Assembly (NCBI RefSeq): GCF_963169125.1
Contig: NC_084802.1
Location: 29,827,107-29,891,106 of the forward strand
Reading direction: 5' to 3'
Source of the DNA: Humulus lupulus
Lineage: Eukaryota > Streptophyta > Magnoliopsida > Rosales > Cannabaceae
DNA length: 64,000 nt
Both the position numbers and the translations under genes were made by a program. Positions within the stretch are counted from its first letter, which is position 1. Each line of letters starts with the position of its first letter. The notes under the pieces were generated by a model. It ran no database searches and was not told the origin of the DNA. It saw nothing but the letters and a program-made list of their open reading frames with translations. Shown here in pieces: positions 34,925 to 46,257 of the stretch.

Positions 34925-37900
34925 TTTTGTCTCAGATGTCTGAGGAACTTCGACAACTACACGAACACAGATTCTACCTCTTTGACCTGGAGATTTCTGA
35001 CATGGCCAGCGAACAAGGCGCTTCCGGGGACAGTGCGAGGGTTAGAGCCCAAGAACCAACCAGGAATTTGGTCGTTCGTCCCGACAACCAAATAGTGGAG
35101 AGGCCTGAAACACTCGAAGGCAGAGGGTTGACTGTGGAAGAAGTCAACAGAGCTCCAATTCCACACCCTACTCAGACGTACGAGGGTGATGGGTTTGAAG
35201 TGGGGGATTATCATACCCTGCTCTGACACCCTGACGCCATAGAGACCATCATGAGGCACTACTCGGTTGAGGACAAGTTTCTCATCCACCTTCGTCGGGA
35301 GTCTGAAAGAGCGCATCGTAGCGTTAATGGCATGGGCGCCTGGAGCCAGGCCCACCTGATGGTTGGGGCTACCCTACCCCTCAAGAAATACTTCGTGAAC
35401 TTTTTGAAGTTCGTGGGGATAGCCCCTTTCCAGATTTCCCCCAATGCCTACAGAGTGCTCACGAGGATGTACATTTTATATTGGAAGCAGAAGTGGCCTG
35501 AGCCTTCTCCGACGGAGATCCTATATTTCTACAGCTTCTGCACCTCTCCAAGGAAGAAGTAAACCAACCGAGATGGGTACTATGCTCTGGCGAAGTATGC
35601 GGCCTCGTCTCTCGACTACAAGGCTCCTCACCACAACGAGAATCATTCTTGGGACTACGAAGACGCCTTCTTCTTCACAGATGGCTTTTTGACTCGTAGC
35701 AATCCGACCCTGATCCTCGACTTCACCAGGGTTGGTGAGTATCGTCCCAATAATTTTATTTTTCACGTTTTTAGGGCTCTTTTATGTTCTGTACTTAGTC
35801 ATTCTTCTTAATAGGCCCCTTCCACTGAACCCATTACATCCAGCTCTTCAAGGATCATCTTCAGGCGATGAAGTCTCTCCCCAACCAAGATCTGGACCTT
35901 AGCCTCCTAATGACGGAAGACAATCTCATTAGGTCAGGGATCCTCAGCGTGGAAAAAAGAATCAGGAACCAAGAGCTGACTAAGTATCGTCAGCCCAAGA
36001 AGTCTCAGGAGTTGGCGTCCCATCATATCAACTACATTGATGGGCTAGCTTGGAGGACTTTACAGAAGCGACTTGTGGAGGAATGGCTGGAGAATATGCA
36101 CGCCGTAGAAGAAGCCCGAGAAGCCTAGGAGGATCGGGAGCTTGAGGAAGAGCTTCAGGCAGGGATGGAGGCCTCTCACCTTGCTCCAAGTAAACTACCT
36201 CTCACCCTAAACTATGCTCCCCGAGTAGGGGATAGAATAAGTTTCGATCACATTTGGGCTTCCCCTACTCTCCTTCATTGTGGTCAGATTTCACATCGGC
36301 GCTGGACTAGGGAAGAATTTCAGGATTATTTAGATTTAATAGACATGTACCTCCATTGCCCAAGGAGACAGTCACTTCCTCGGGGCTTCGTATCCTTAGA
36401 CCGAGTGAAGTCTTTCAACTCTGACTGGTTTAGCCAATATGGCACCAACATGAGTTATGAGATTGGAGATAGGATAAGACACCCTCAACGCCTACACCGA
36501 GGCTCAAATTGTGGTGGTCCTCAAAGGATCTTGTGTTATTGCATTACCCTATTGTAGATAATATACACTAACTGTTGATTTATTCTTGCAGCTCATATGG
36601 GATTAGCTTATATTGCCTGGTCCACCTTGAGACTAGGAGCACCTCCAAGCTCTTTGGTGGGAGAAGGGTCATCACTTCCTCAGGAGCATCCAGAACCCTC
36701 TCCACCAGCCAAGAGGCAGAGAGTTCCTACTCCCCCTGCGACAATTCCTGTGGTCAACGTGCCCCCGGTCTTGGAGATCCCTTACTCACCCAAGCCAGAA
36801 GAGGTGGTCCAAGACTTGGAACAAGAGGCGGTGCCACCCCAAGTCTGTCTTTTGGTGTACCCCGAGAAGTACGAGGGGGACCTGGTGGAGTAATACGAGA
36901 GGATGCTTCAGCATTGCAAAGCAAGTCTGAAGGAAGGCAACAAGCCTCTCCACGAGACAAGAGAGGCCCTTCGCCAATTGAAGCCACCCCACGAGAGGCC
37001 AGTCATTCCTCCAATAGGCCAGGCTGAGCTAGAGACCTTATTCTCTTCCAAGCTAGGGGAGATTGTCGCCCCTCTCGCCGTTGAGCTCCTTCAGGGGGTT
37101 AGCTCCAATATGTGCAAGCTAACCGCCCGAAGTTTCGCACAACTAGGTGATAGAAACGAAGCTTCTCTCGTGGCCTCGTGTTGGTATGCTTCTGTCCAAG
37201 TAATTCATTCATTCTCAACGTTCTAATTTAATTCAACAATGCTTGGGGTAACCTTTTCCTTTTCTACAGTCCGCCTTTGCTTGTCAATGCTTAGGAGACA
37301 TCATCATGGAGAAGTCATATCAACTCCAGCAATCCTAGGACAAGATAATCTCCCTCAAGGAAAAGCTCCAAGGCCCTCAAGAAGAGCTCACTCGAGTTTA
37401 GGCTGCCCTGGAAGTTGAGCAAAAACACTCTCGAGAGCTTGAAGAGGCTGTCCAAAAGGCCACTGAGTACGTGCAACGGGCCCAAGAGGAAACGAAGACA
37501 GCCACAGAGGGCATGCAACGAGCCAAAGAGGAGGCAAAGAAAGCCACGACCAAGGTTGCTCAAGGGTCCTTGAAAACTCCCAGCTTCAGGAGCAGATTAA
37601 GGAGACTACCGACCGGGCCGAGCTTGGGGAGAGAAAAGCCCTCCAAGCCATGAAGATGAACAAATACTCTCAGCGTCAGGTGGATAAGCTAAAGAAGGAA
37701 GTTGAGACAATCGTTGAGGATGCCTTCTATGTGGCTGGTACCATAACCAAGACATGAGCTTGGATTTCATTGGAGAGCCTGATAAGTATAGACTCCTCTT
37801 TGAAGAACGTCTCCGAGCAACCCAGGCTGCAGAAGCTGCTTTAGTTGCTGAGGCAACCCAAGGGGTTCAAATGGAACCCAGTCTACCGAGGCCATCTAGT

Positions 37901-38055
37901 CTACTAAGGCGACCGCCTCAGCCAAGGTGGCTCAAGCAGCCGAGGCAACTCCAGCTGCCGAAGCGGCCCAAGCTGTGGTCCACCAGGCAGGGAGTGCTCT
38001 GAGAACAGACCCGGTCATCGACCTAGTGGAGGAGGTCCCAGAGGACTGTTCATAA
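34925..38055 (+). pseudogene. Tat-A antisense gene (Transposase_28-like), multi-exon, broken
   Basis: This gene runs opposite to pol, between integrase and the 3' LTR. After a splice acceptor (TTTTGTCTCAG) the reading frame runs from ATG 34925 to a donor at 35735. It crosses in-frame stops at 35224 and 35560 and includes a Transposase_28-like segment (GATLPLKKYFVNFLKFVGIA, then PFQISPNAYRVL). An 80 bp intron (35735-35814) keeps the frame. The next exon has stops at 35826 and 36126. A further exon from about 36593 holds the basic patch PPAKRQRVP. The last exons (37270-38055) encode a Glu/Lys/Ala coiled coil and FYVAWYHNQDMSLDFIGE, which needs one lost base near 37735. Its role is unknown. All stops can arise by C-to-T or G-to-A changes. 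Confidence 0.78.
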
Positions 38056-38260
38056 TTTTTTCTCTTTGAGCTAAGTAAGCATGCGTGCCATAGCTTATTG
38101 GGGTATATACTAACACGCTCGAGCCCTCGAGCATAGTTGTAATTATTTTCCCATTTAAAAACTATGCAACTTGCATTACTTTTAGACTTCTTTGATTCTT
38201 TTAGTTCGCCATAATATCGCATTCACAAGAATCAGAACCTTAGGTCCTATTTTGTTTGGT

Positions 38261-38660
38261 TTGGTTCTATGAATTCAACGTAACTTAATTGCCACGAAAA
38301 TAAGCACTCAAATCACTTTGAAAACTTGGTTCTATAAATTCAACGTAACACGACTGCCACGAGAACAAGAACTCAAACTGTTTTAAATATTTATTTGGTT
38401 TTATAAATTCAACGTAGCATGACTGCCACGAGAACAAGAACTCAAATCATTTTAAATATTTTATTTGGTTCTATAAATTCAATGTAACATGATTGTCACG
38501 AGTACAAGAACTCAAACTGTTTTAAATATTTTATTTGGTTCTATAAATTCAACATAACACGATTGCCACGAGAACAAGAACTCAAACCATTTTAAACATT
38601 TGGTTCTATAAATTCAATGTAGCCTGACTACCATGAGAACAAGAACTCAAATCATTTTAT
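38261..38660. repeat. Minisatellite of about 70 bp, six units
   Basis: Units begin TTGGTTCTATAAATTCAA and contain TGCCACGAGAACAAGAACTC, repeated about six times with length differences of a few bases. It lies just beyond the antisense gene. Tandem repeats in the pol-to-LTR spacer are common in Tat elements. Confidence 0.88.
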
Positions 38661-39695
38661 AGGTGATTCCAGTGTTTAGTGTCTCTAGTAGGCTCGTAGT
38701 CCTAGAAGTAACTTTAACGCCAAATTTATCATTGGTTTAACACAGTCAGCCTGTTGTGCCCGAACCTTTAGACATTTAGTGTTCTCAAGCTCAAATACCT
38801 CAAGTTAACTTGGTGTCCTCCTGTGTCCCCGCAATCCCAAGACTCAAGCTTTCAGGAGTCCTTGCATATCAAATTGCCTGCTCCTCGAGTATGCAATGCT
38901 CGGGAAGTCAGTCAGGGGTTTTAACCCTGCTCTCCGAGTGCATATCTCGACGCTTTTGTTCACCTTTCAAGATCGTCTCACAAATCCTCGGGCTCGATGT
39001 CCTTGGGAGGTGATGTTAATGAGGTGTCCAAGTATAAATGACCCGGGCATCCTTTCACATCTCAAAGATTAGGATCTGGTTGTTACTCCTCGGGCGCGCG
39101 CTGTCCTCAGGGGGTAACCCGAATCTCTAAGTTCGTGTTTCTAGCTATGAAATATAGTGACATTAGGGGTGCTTTGCTCGTCGACTAGCTAAGCTTCCCA
39201 TGTCACGAATTTCCCGAGACCAAGTACGAGGTACTCGGCCTTCCATTCGCATCTCGAGATCAAAAGACTTGTTCAGAACTCCTTGGGCTCGGTGTCCACG
39301 GGAGGTGACAAAGGTTTATTCTCGTGATACTAATATTATCTAGCTCTTGGGTGCTAAGCCATGTTCTGCCTGGAACAAGCTTAGTCTTCTAGGCTAGACT
39401 CGACTAGTTTCCTAGGATTTTCTATTCTCGGGGTGGTGACGCTAGGCTTACTCCTCTTGACAAGCTTAGTTTCCTAGGTCGTTCCCTGTGAGGCGTGATG
39501 GTGCCCTAACTCCATGCCCCCCAAGTGATCGGAGACCAGTCTGCGATCACTTGTCCAGGTGAGCGAGTGCTTTTACATAGCATTAATAGAATAAAGGAAA
39601 CCAAAAAAATATAAGCAGACAATCAATTTCTTACCGGGTTTTACATACACGGTTACAAGGGATTCTACATAAACAAATAAGGTTTACTGCTCATA
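38661..39695. other. Tat-A spacer
   Basis: Moderately GC-rich sequence between integrase and the minisatellite. It contains phrases rich in CTCGGG and CTCGAG and a small inverted pair, AGTGATCGGAGACCAGTCTG with GCGATCACTT near 39525-39552. No coding frame is supported. Confidence 0.6.
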
Positions 39696-40645
39696 TTATT
39701 GGAAATACTGGCGAAGATGCTCGACATTCCAGACGTGGGGAATTCCCCATTTAGTCGGGCTAACTTGTATGTTCCCGGACACAACGCTCTCGACTTGGTA
39801 TGGGCCTTCCCAGTTAGGTCTCAACACTCCTGCACCGAGGTCTCGGGTGGCCAAGAAAACTCTTTGCAACACCAAGTCTCTGACCCCAAACTTTCTATCT
39901 TTCACCTTAGAGTTGAAATACCTAGCTACCTTATGTTGGTAGGACATTACTCGAAGCTGAGAAGCTTTGCATAGCTCCTCCACGAGGTCCAGGGATTCTC
40001 GTAGTAAAGCATGGCTCGTGGTCGGGTCGTACGTATCCCATTAGTGTGTGGAGATTTCTGCCTCAACTGGGAGTATAGCCTCATACCCATAGGCCATCGA
40101 GAAGGGCGAATGGTCGGTGGAGGTCCTGGCAGTGGTGCGGTAGCTCCACAATGCTCTAGGCAACTCCTCAGGCCAAGCTCCTTTTGCCTTCTCCAGCTTT
40201 TTCTTCAAAGTGCACGTGAGTGTCTTGTTAACTGCTTCCACTTGGTCGTTTGCCTGCAGATGGACCATGGAGGAGAAGCTTTTGATAACTCCATGTCGTT
40301 GACAGAAGTCCGTGAATACTTCACTGTCAAACTGCAAGCCATTGTCGGAGACTATCTTCCCCGGGAGCCCTATCGGCAAACTATGTTCTTAATGACAAAG
40401 TCCAAGGCCTTTTTGGAGGTGATCATAGTGAATGGCTCGAACTCAACCCACTTCGTGAAGTAGTCAATGTCCACTATGGCATATTTCACTCCTCCCTTTC
40501 CTATGGGCAAGGACCAGAAAAGGTCAATGCCCCAGACAACGAAAGGCCATGGACTGGTCATTTGCGTAAGCTCATTCGAAGCCCCCCAGCATGATCTCCG
40601 CAAAAACCTTCATGTACTTCTTGGAATATCAGACTGGCTTCTTGC
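39696..40645 (-). pseudogene. Tat-A integrase remnant
   Basis: DNA integrase of a Tat-like element, which joins element DNA to the chromosome. The minus strand first shows the zinc-binding region (EVHEGFCGDHAGG, about 40630-40590). A deletion of roughly 50 codons then leads straight to TSPWPFVVWGIDLFW. In the core, the first catalytic Asp is in IVDIDYFTKW, the second in SDNGLQFDSE, and the Glu in NDQVEAVNKT. A TAA at 40041-40043 is in frame. The C-terminal domain continues to NWEGPYQVES and ends VEHLRQYFQ at 39696. The catalytic triad is present but the zinc domain is deleted, so this copy is inactive. Confidence 0.9.
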
Positions 40646-40655
40646 TTGGACACAC

Positions 40656-41557
40656 ATCGAGCAGCTCCCAATGAGTTAAAGCAGATGTAGAGCCCGTGGC
40701 CCTTTGCAGTTTGGGGAATAGATCAAATCGGATCTTTGCCCATGGGGAAAGGTGGTGTAAAGTACGCAGTGGTTTCCATCGACTACTTCACCAAGTGGGT
40801 CGAAGCTGAGCCACTCGCAACCATAACGACGAAGAAAGTACTTGACTTCGTGGTCAAAAACATTATTTGTCGCTACGAATTGCCAAAGAAGGTAGTCTCA
40901 GATAACGGCACCCAGTTCGACAGTGATCTATTCACAGATTTCTGCAAACGTCGTGACATTATTAAAAGCTTTTCTTCAGTCACTCATCCCCAGGCGAATG
41001 GGCAAGTCGAGGCAGTTAACAAAACACTGAAGGATACACTGAAGAAAAGACTTGAAGAAGCTAAGGGAGTGTGGCCAGAACAGTTGCCTGAAGTCCTCTG
41101 GTCGTACAGAACTTCCCACCGAACAGCAACAAGTCATACCCTGTTTTCCTTGGAATACGGGTATGAGGCCATGTTGCTTGTTGAGTTGGATCCGCCTTCT
41201 CACCGCAGATTAACATAGGACCAGGATTCTAACAGCCAGCTACTGATGGAATCCTTGGACTCAATTGATGAAAGGCGAGAACAAGCCTAGCTCCGAGTAG
41301 CTGCATACCAACAGAAGGTCGCCCAGTATTTCAACTCCAAAGTTCGAGAAAGAAAGTTCAATGTTGGAGACCTTGTGCTCCGAAGAGTTTTTCTTAACAC
41401 CCGCGACTAGGCTGCTGGAGTACTCGGGCCAAATTGGGAAGGGCCTTACCAGATTGATGAAGTCCTTCACCCAGGCACTTATAAACTTGCCCGCTTAAAC
41501 GGAGATCTCGTTCCTCGATATTGGAATGGAGAACACATGCGCAAGTATTATCAATGA
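40656..41557 (+). pseudogene. Tat-B integrase, four TAG stops
   Basis: The frame starts in HRAAPNELKQM, just upstream of the core, so the zinc-binding domain is missing. Core residues are all present: the first Asp in VVSIDYFTKWVEAE, the second in SDNGTQFDSD, and Glu in NGQVEAVNKT. The C-terminal domain runs through NWEGPYQIDE to HMRKYYQ and a normal TGA. The single frame is interrupted only by TAG, at 40688, 41216, 41288 and 41408, with no frameshift. All four fit CAG-to-TAG change or a single transition. Confidence 0.9.
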
Positions 41558-42224
41558 ACAATTCTTCTTAAAGAATTGGCTTGTATAAATTTTAATTTTT
41601 ACAAGTTTTGTGTAAGATCTTATTGATCACTCATAAAGACATGTTAAGTCCATTCACTACGAGAATAAAAGGGATTGTGCTCAGCCAGTCATTTCTTGCC
41701 ATCTATTGTATTTATTACAAGTATTTGCTCATTACGTGTGTTGTTTTGTTGTATTATAATTCTAATCGCATTGCTACGAGCAGTAACATTCGGGCAGGTT
41801 CTAGTCAAGGCAAGTGACCGAGGACCTAAAGCTCCCCGACCACTTGGGGGGCATACAAGGTACAAGTAAGCAAAGCATATCGTTAAAAGGTATGTAAACA
41901 CATGAGCAAAATAAGTGAAAGCATGCTAGGGCACTTAGAGTATTTTTCAAAATTTTGATATTTTGTTAAATCAAACCAAAAGTGATATGCTAAGTTCGGT
42001 CATGCAAACAATTAGATATTATAATAATATGCAAATATATTGTAATATCAAAGCGATCCTTTTACACCGCAAGCAGTAACTGCTTGGATGTAATTGTTCA
42101 AAACGAAGGTAAAAGTTGTCCGTGCAGCAAACCAAAGAAAAATTATATTGTCTTTACATCATGACCCATAGGTCGTGTAATTAAAAAAGAAATATAAAAG
42201 AAAAATCTAAGGAGCTGGAGGATC
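41558..42224. other. Tat-B spacer
   Basis: AT-rich sequence between integrase and the end of the antisense gene. It contains the short phrase CCCGACCACTTGGGGGGC (near 41837), which resembles CAACCACTTGGGGGCAGAGT in the Tat-C spacer (near 61363). No gene is seen. Confidence 0.6.
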
Positions 42225-44669
42225 CTAAGGAAGGTTCTGGTCGACAGCCTCATTGTCTACACCCTCCATCCCGGCGGCCAGCGAGATTTTGAAGGAAGCA
42301 GGGATCTTTGATCCTTCTTCTTCAGCCAGTTGAGCCGCGCAGTGAGCCAGCTCAGCTTCCTTCACATTCTCAGGGAGATAATCAAAATTGGCACCCTGAT
42401 TGTGCTTCCAGAAATCATAGAAGCACCTCAGGGTGGCATTTTTGTACCTCTCTAAGTTAGCAGCATTGGTCTTCTCCAAGTCCTTAACTCGGTCCTCCAT
42501 GTCTCTAGTTTCTAACCTGCTCGCGATCAAGTCTAGCTCGAGCTGCTTAGCCACTTTATAGTTAGAGCGGTTGGAATCCTTGTATTGGTCCCTCAGCTCG
42601 TGGGCTTTTTCCAGAGACTTCAGCTTCTCCTCCAACTCCTTAGCCAGTTGGCCCTTCTCCGCAGTCACCACTGCCAGCTGATCAGCATGTCTGGCCTCGG
42701 TAGCTTTGAGTTTGTCCTCGTGCCATTGATCCGAGGTCCTGGCCTCCTCAGTGACAGCACCCAGGTGGATGCGACCGGCAGTAAGGGTTAGCATGGCCTA
42801 CATTCAGAACAAAAATTAGACAAACAGTAAATTACCAAAGACCTGATTTCACAAGGGGAGAAAACTTACACTAGTGAACTCATTCAAGGCTCGGTTCAGA
42901 ATTGGGTCAATGTCCATCGTCTCTGTAGCCGCCATGGCCGCTCGGAAGCGTTCGTGCTTCGTGATTTTGGTGACCCTTTCCTTGATCAGCTTAAAGGCGC
43001 GACCAACCATCAAGTTCCCAGTTGAGGCAGGGTCCTCCTGCTGAGGTTGGTCAGATGGGGCATCGGGAGAAGGAGTCGGCCCGGCCGCAGCAGATGGAGT
43101 CTGCTGCTCGCGGGGGGAAGGCGGAGTCGCAGTAGTAGAGGGCCCGTCCTCCGAAGGGCCTGCATTCTGGGCCTTCTTCGCCTGAGGCTCTTTGCTACTT
43201 TCCCCAGTATGCCTCTTACTGGTTTTCTTTTTGCTTGGAGGGGCAGCAGCAGCTTCTGGGGTGCTGTAAAGGTCAAACACGTTGGTGGAGTCCATGCCTG
43301 AAAAACAATAACAAAGTCAAACAATGAGATAGCATGAATAGCCAAACACATTACATCAGAAGAAGAAAACAAAAAAGGATTGCAAAGTCCAATACCCGAG
43401 CTATTATTGCTGGTCGCTACACTACAGACTCTACTAGTCTTACACTCATTCTTTGACATGAAGAAGTCTGGCCCTAAGTGTGGAGCATATTTAAAATTGT
43501 CGTCCCCGTCGAATAGATGATAGGGAATTGGCAAATTGTTTAAAAGTGAAATTACTATACCGTTGTCATCTGACGAGTCGTCAGAGATGTCGGCAGGCTC
43601 GGTGGCCTTCTACTTTCCTTTCCCTAAGGGGACCGAGGGCCTCTCTGCTCGAGGAGTGCTAGCAGGTTCCCTGATCGTGACCCCAGTCGTTCTTCTCCGT
43701 GGAGGAGATGCTTAAGGTTACTGCTCGGGTTCTTCTTCGGCGCGAGCACTCCCTGCCAAAAGCCCCCTCGTATCCGATTGAGGGGTGCAGAGGCTAACGA
43801 ACCTAAGGTTAGCCTCTGTAACCAGGTTCTTGACACTCTTCTCAGCATCTGACATGCTGGCTAAGAGTGTCAATCTTGACTCCATTCCCAGAGTTGAGTT
43901 TGGTCGTCGCCACGGGCCTAGAAGACATCAAAAGTTTAAGACATTGTGGAGGAAAGCATTAAGTGAAGAAGTCAACCAGTAGAATGAAAGTTTTACCTCC
44001 TCGCGCGAAAGCCAGGTTGTCCGCGACCAGGTCAGCCGCAATGAAGTGCTCTTGGTAGTACCTCCCCACGTTTGAGATGTGGGTCGTGTCAGTCAGGAAA
44101 GTACGTCCATTTTCCTGATGGCAAAGGTGGAAGAACCCCGTGCCTTCATGGTTAGGGTTAGATTTGAGGTCAAACAAATAGTTGACCTCATGAGGCGATG
44201 GCACGGGCCATTTTTTCTAGCTGTACAGGATATAGAGTGCAGCAAGCATCCTATACCCATTTGGAGTAATTTGAAAGGGGGAAACTCCAAAATAGTTGGC
44301 CACCCCCTGAAAGAATGGGTGAAGAGGCAAGGTGGCCCCTGCCTCAATATGAAACCGCGACCAGGCGCTATAGGCGCCTCCAGGCATATTAGCCCTTTGG
44401 TTTGGGTTGGGCTTGACTAAGGTCACCCCCAGTAGACTGTATTTCCTTAAGTAGTTGGCGATCATTCTGACCGTCACCCTACTTTCAGAGACTACATGCC
44501 ACTCAACATCCGGCTGAATAACATGTCGAGGGCGGGCATGTCTTTGGATGTTTGGATCGGGAGCATTTTCGTCTCGACCACTGGTCGAGGGAGCATCAGC
44601 CATAGCAGCAGGTTGATGAGAAGTGTTGGAGGTTTTTCTTTTCGGGGCCTTGGTTTTGGTGCGAGCCAT
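42225..44669 (-). pseudogene. Tat-B antisense gene (Transposase_28-like), four exons, best preserved
   Basis: Read on the minus strand from ATG 44669 (MARTKTKAPKRKTS). Exon 1 (44669-43997) has the domain GGAYSAWSRFHIEAGATLPL, then HPFFQGVANYFGVSPFQI. A TAG at 44219-44217 interrupts it. Exon 2 (43917 to about 43398) has three in-frame stops. Exon 3 (about 43298-42870) holds the basic Pro/Ser-rich part (PPSKKKTSKRH, PQAKKAQ). Exon 4 (about 42795-42225) is a long coiled coil followed by FYDFWKHNQGANFDYLPE and an acidic end. Splice sites read well and phases agree between exons 1 and 2. Predicted length is about 700-760 residues. The basic patches suggest a nuclear protein. Function is unknown. 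Confidence 0.8.
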
Positions 44670-45431
44670 GTTTCGGGTCAAGACTGGGAAAGTGTTTGGA
44701 TTAATACGAGAAAATGGAATATCAAGTATCAATGTTGAGGGTTGTTCTTCATCCTCGAGCAGTTGAGCTAACAAATTGTCGTCAATGGGTCTTTCTCCTC
44801 CCCACGGGTCTTGCATATAAACTGCAAACAGACAAAGGAGGAGATAAGACGCACAGTCTGGGAGCTTATGTTGAAAGTTGGAATAACGTTGCTCGCGTCT
44901 ATCGACCAGCAGCATTCTAACCGAAACACTAAGTTTTGTGCAAACAGTTTGAAAAATGGATCAAAAAGTGGAAGTAAAAATTTTTTCTAAAAAAAAGCTT
45001 TTTCAACTCCAAAGGGGCGGGAAAACCCCAGTTTTTCAGCTAGCCTAAAAATCGAATTTTTACTTCGATTTTACACCCTAAACCCATGATCCTGACTATC
45101 AAACTGATTCCTAACTTATATAGAGAAAAAGTACACTACCCTATCAAGCATCAAACGGTATATGCAAAATCTTCACAAATTTCTACCCAAGAACACAAAA
45201 AAGTTTCAGAGCACAGAAGCAGCATGCATGGCATCTCAAAGGGTTAAATGTCGAAGAAAATTTACCTGAATGAAGATTGGAGATCCTGAAAGGGAGAAGC
45301 CTTGGGTTTGCAAGCGAGAGATCCTCGGCAAAGCGTCTGAAAACTTTAAAGTCCTGCACTCTGGAATATAGTTCTTGAGAGTTCTTGGCAAAAAGATGGC
45401 GTGTAAAGAATTAAAAGAAGAATGTGGGGAT

Positions 45432-45440
45432 TATTTATAG
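45432..45440 (-). promoter_or_regulatory. TATA box of the Tat-B antisense gene
   Basis: Minus strand CTATAAATAA, followed downstream by a possible leader and a splice donor CAG/GTAAAT near 45264. It lies just inside the 3' LTR, in the same relative place as the Tat-A promoter. Confidence 0.5.
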
Positions 45441-45654
45441 AACTGAGGTGTGCCGAAAAGGGGTAATCATGAGTTACGTTTTTCAAGGCATGGGGGAGTG
45501 TAAAAGTCGTCGGGATGGTTTCTTGAAAACTGAAAAGGCATGATTGGACGTGATTAGGTCACTGTTTTCAAGAACGCACAAGAGCTCTGACAGATTTCGT
45601 GGGGCATACGAAAAGTTATTTTCCTAAGTTTACTTATTGTTAGTCGCAATAAAT

Positions 45655-45670
45655 AAACTTAGGGAGCAAA
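45655..45670 (+). other. Polypurine tract of Tat-B
   Basis: AAACTTAGGGAGCAAA directly precedes the LTR start TGTTTATCC. It parallels the ACTTGGGGGAAAAA tract of Tat-A. Confidence 0.7.
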
Positions 45671-46257
45671 TGTTTATCCATAAATCAGCTGCTGATGATG
45701 TGGCAAGGATTTTAGGCACGTGGCGGACACGTAGCAAAGAAACGGCTCGCCTATTGACCAACATTATTTCTACACGAAGAGATCAAGTTCTACATACGAC
45801 CAACTTGATCGTATATCTCGCTCATTTATGTAAAGATCTGTACAGTTGTGGTGATATCCGAGAATATCTCTTCATTATTACCGGCAGATCCGATCATTAA
45901 GGATAGATATTATTTCTTAATTCGTGTAACTCTTCCTGAGCCTATAAATACACAAGAGATAGCTCAAGGAGGGGGATCGATCTTTTTTGCTTTGAGAATT
46001 ATATTACTATTATCCATCGTTGTATTGTTTTCTTCTTCGAAGGTCCGTGAAACTCAGGAACCCTAGTTCTTTGATCACACCTTGGGAGCTCAATATTAAT
46101 AATAGTATTAAATGGACGTAGGTCATTACCAATCACTGGGGCTGAACCACTATAAATCCCTGTGTTCTTTATCCTTCCATTAGATCATTTTCAAGCTCTA
46201 TATCATTTTCCTGTCGTTTCCTAGACTCCGTGTCGTTGACCAAAATCAGGGTCAACA
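45671..46257 (+). repeat. 3' LTR of Tat-B (about 587 bp)
   Basis: Starts TGTTTATCC and ends CAGGGTCAACA. TATA box CCTATAAATA at 45941-45950. The phrase GGGGCTGAACCACTATAAA near 46129 is shared with the LTR of Y. The following sequence is the RT of T4 in reverse orientation, so the LTR end marks the original insertion point. No matching 5' LTR is in the window. Confidence 0.78.

Larger units (their letters stand above)
33153..40650 (-). mobile_element. Tat-A: 3' half of a Tat-like Ty3/gypsy element
   Basis: On the minus strand: integrase remnant (40645-39696), spacer with a minisatellite, a gene on the opposite strand (34925-38055), a polypurine tract and a 3' LTR (34006-33153). The 5' half (5' LTR, gag, protease, RT) is missing. 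Instead it meets Tat-B head to head near 40650. Confidence 0.85.
40651..46257 (+). mobile_element. Tat-B: 3' half of a second Tat-like element
   Basis: On the plus strand: integrase (40656-41557), spacer, an opposite-strand gene (44669-42225), a polypurine tract and a 3' LTR (45671-46257). Its LTR is unrelated in length and sequence to that of Tat-A (587 against 854 bp), so this is not a folded copy of the same element. The right flank is T4 reverse transcriptase sequence. Confidence 0.85.

Noticed and set aside
36575..37027. 150-codon plus-strand frame
   Set aside because: A shadow of the Pro-rich exon of the Tat-A antisense gene, which has the splice acceptor and basic patch in the neighbouring frame.
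43010..43534. 174-codon minus-strand frame overlapping exon 3 of the Tat-B antisense gene
   Set aside because: Its first part is the end of exon 2. The rest reads through the intron and then shadows exon 3 in another frame.
33153..46257. One large composite element bounded by the 33153 and 46257 LTRs
   Set aside because: The two LTRs are unrelated in sequence and length, face outward, and the flanking bases (ACATT and ATACA) do not match.
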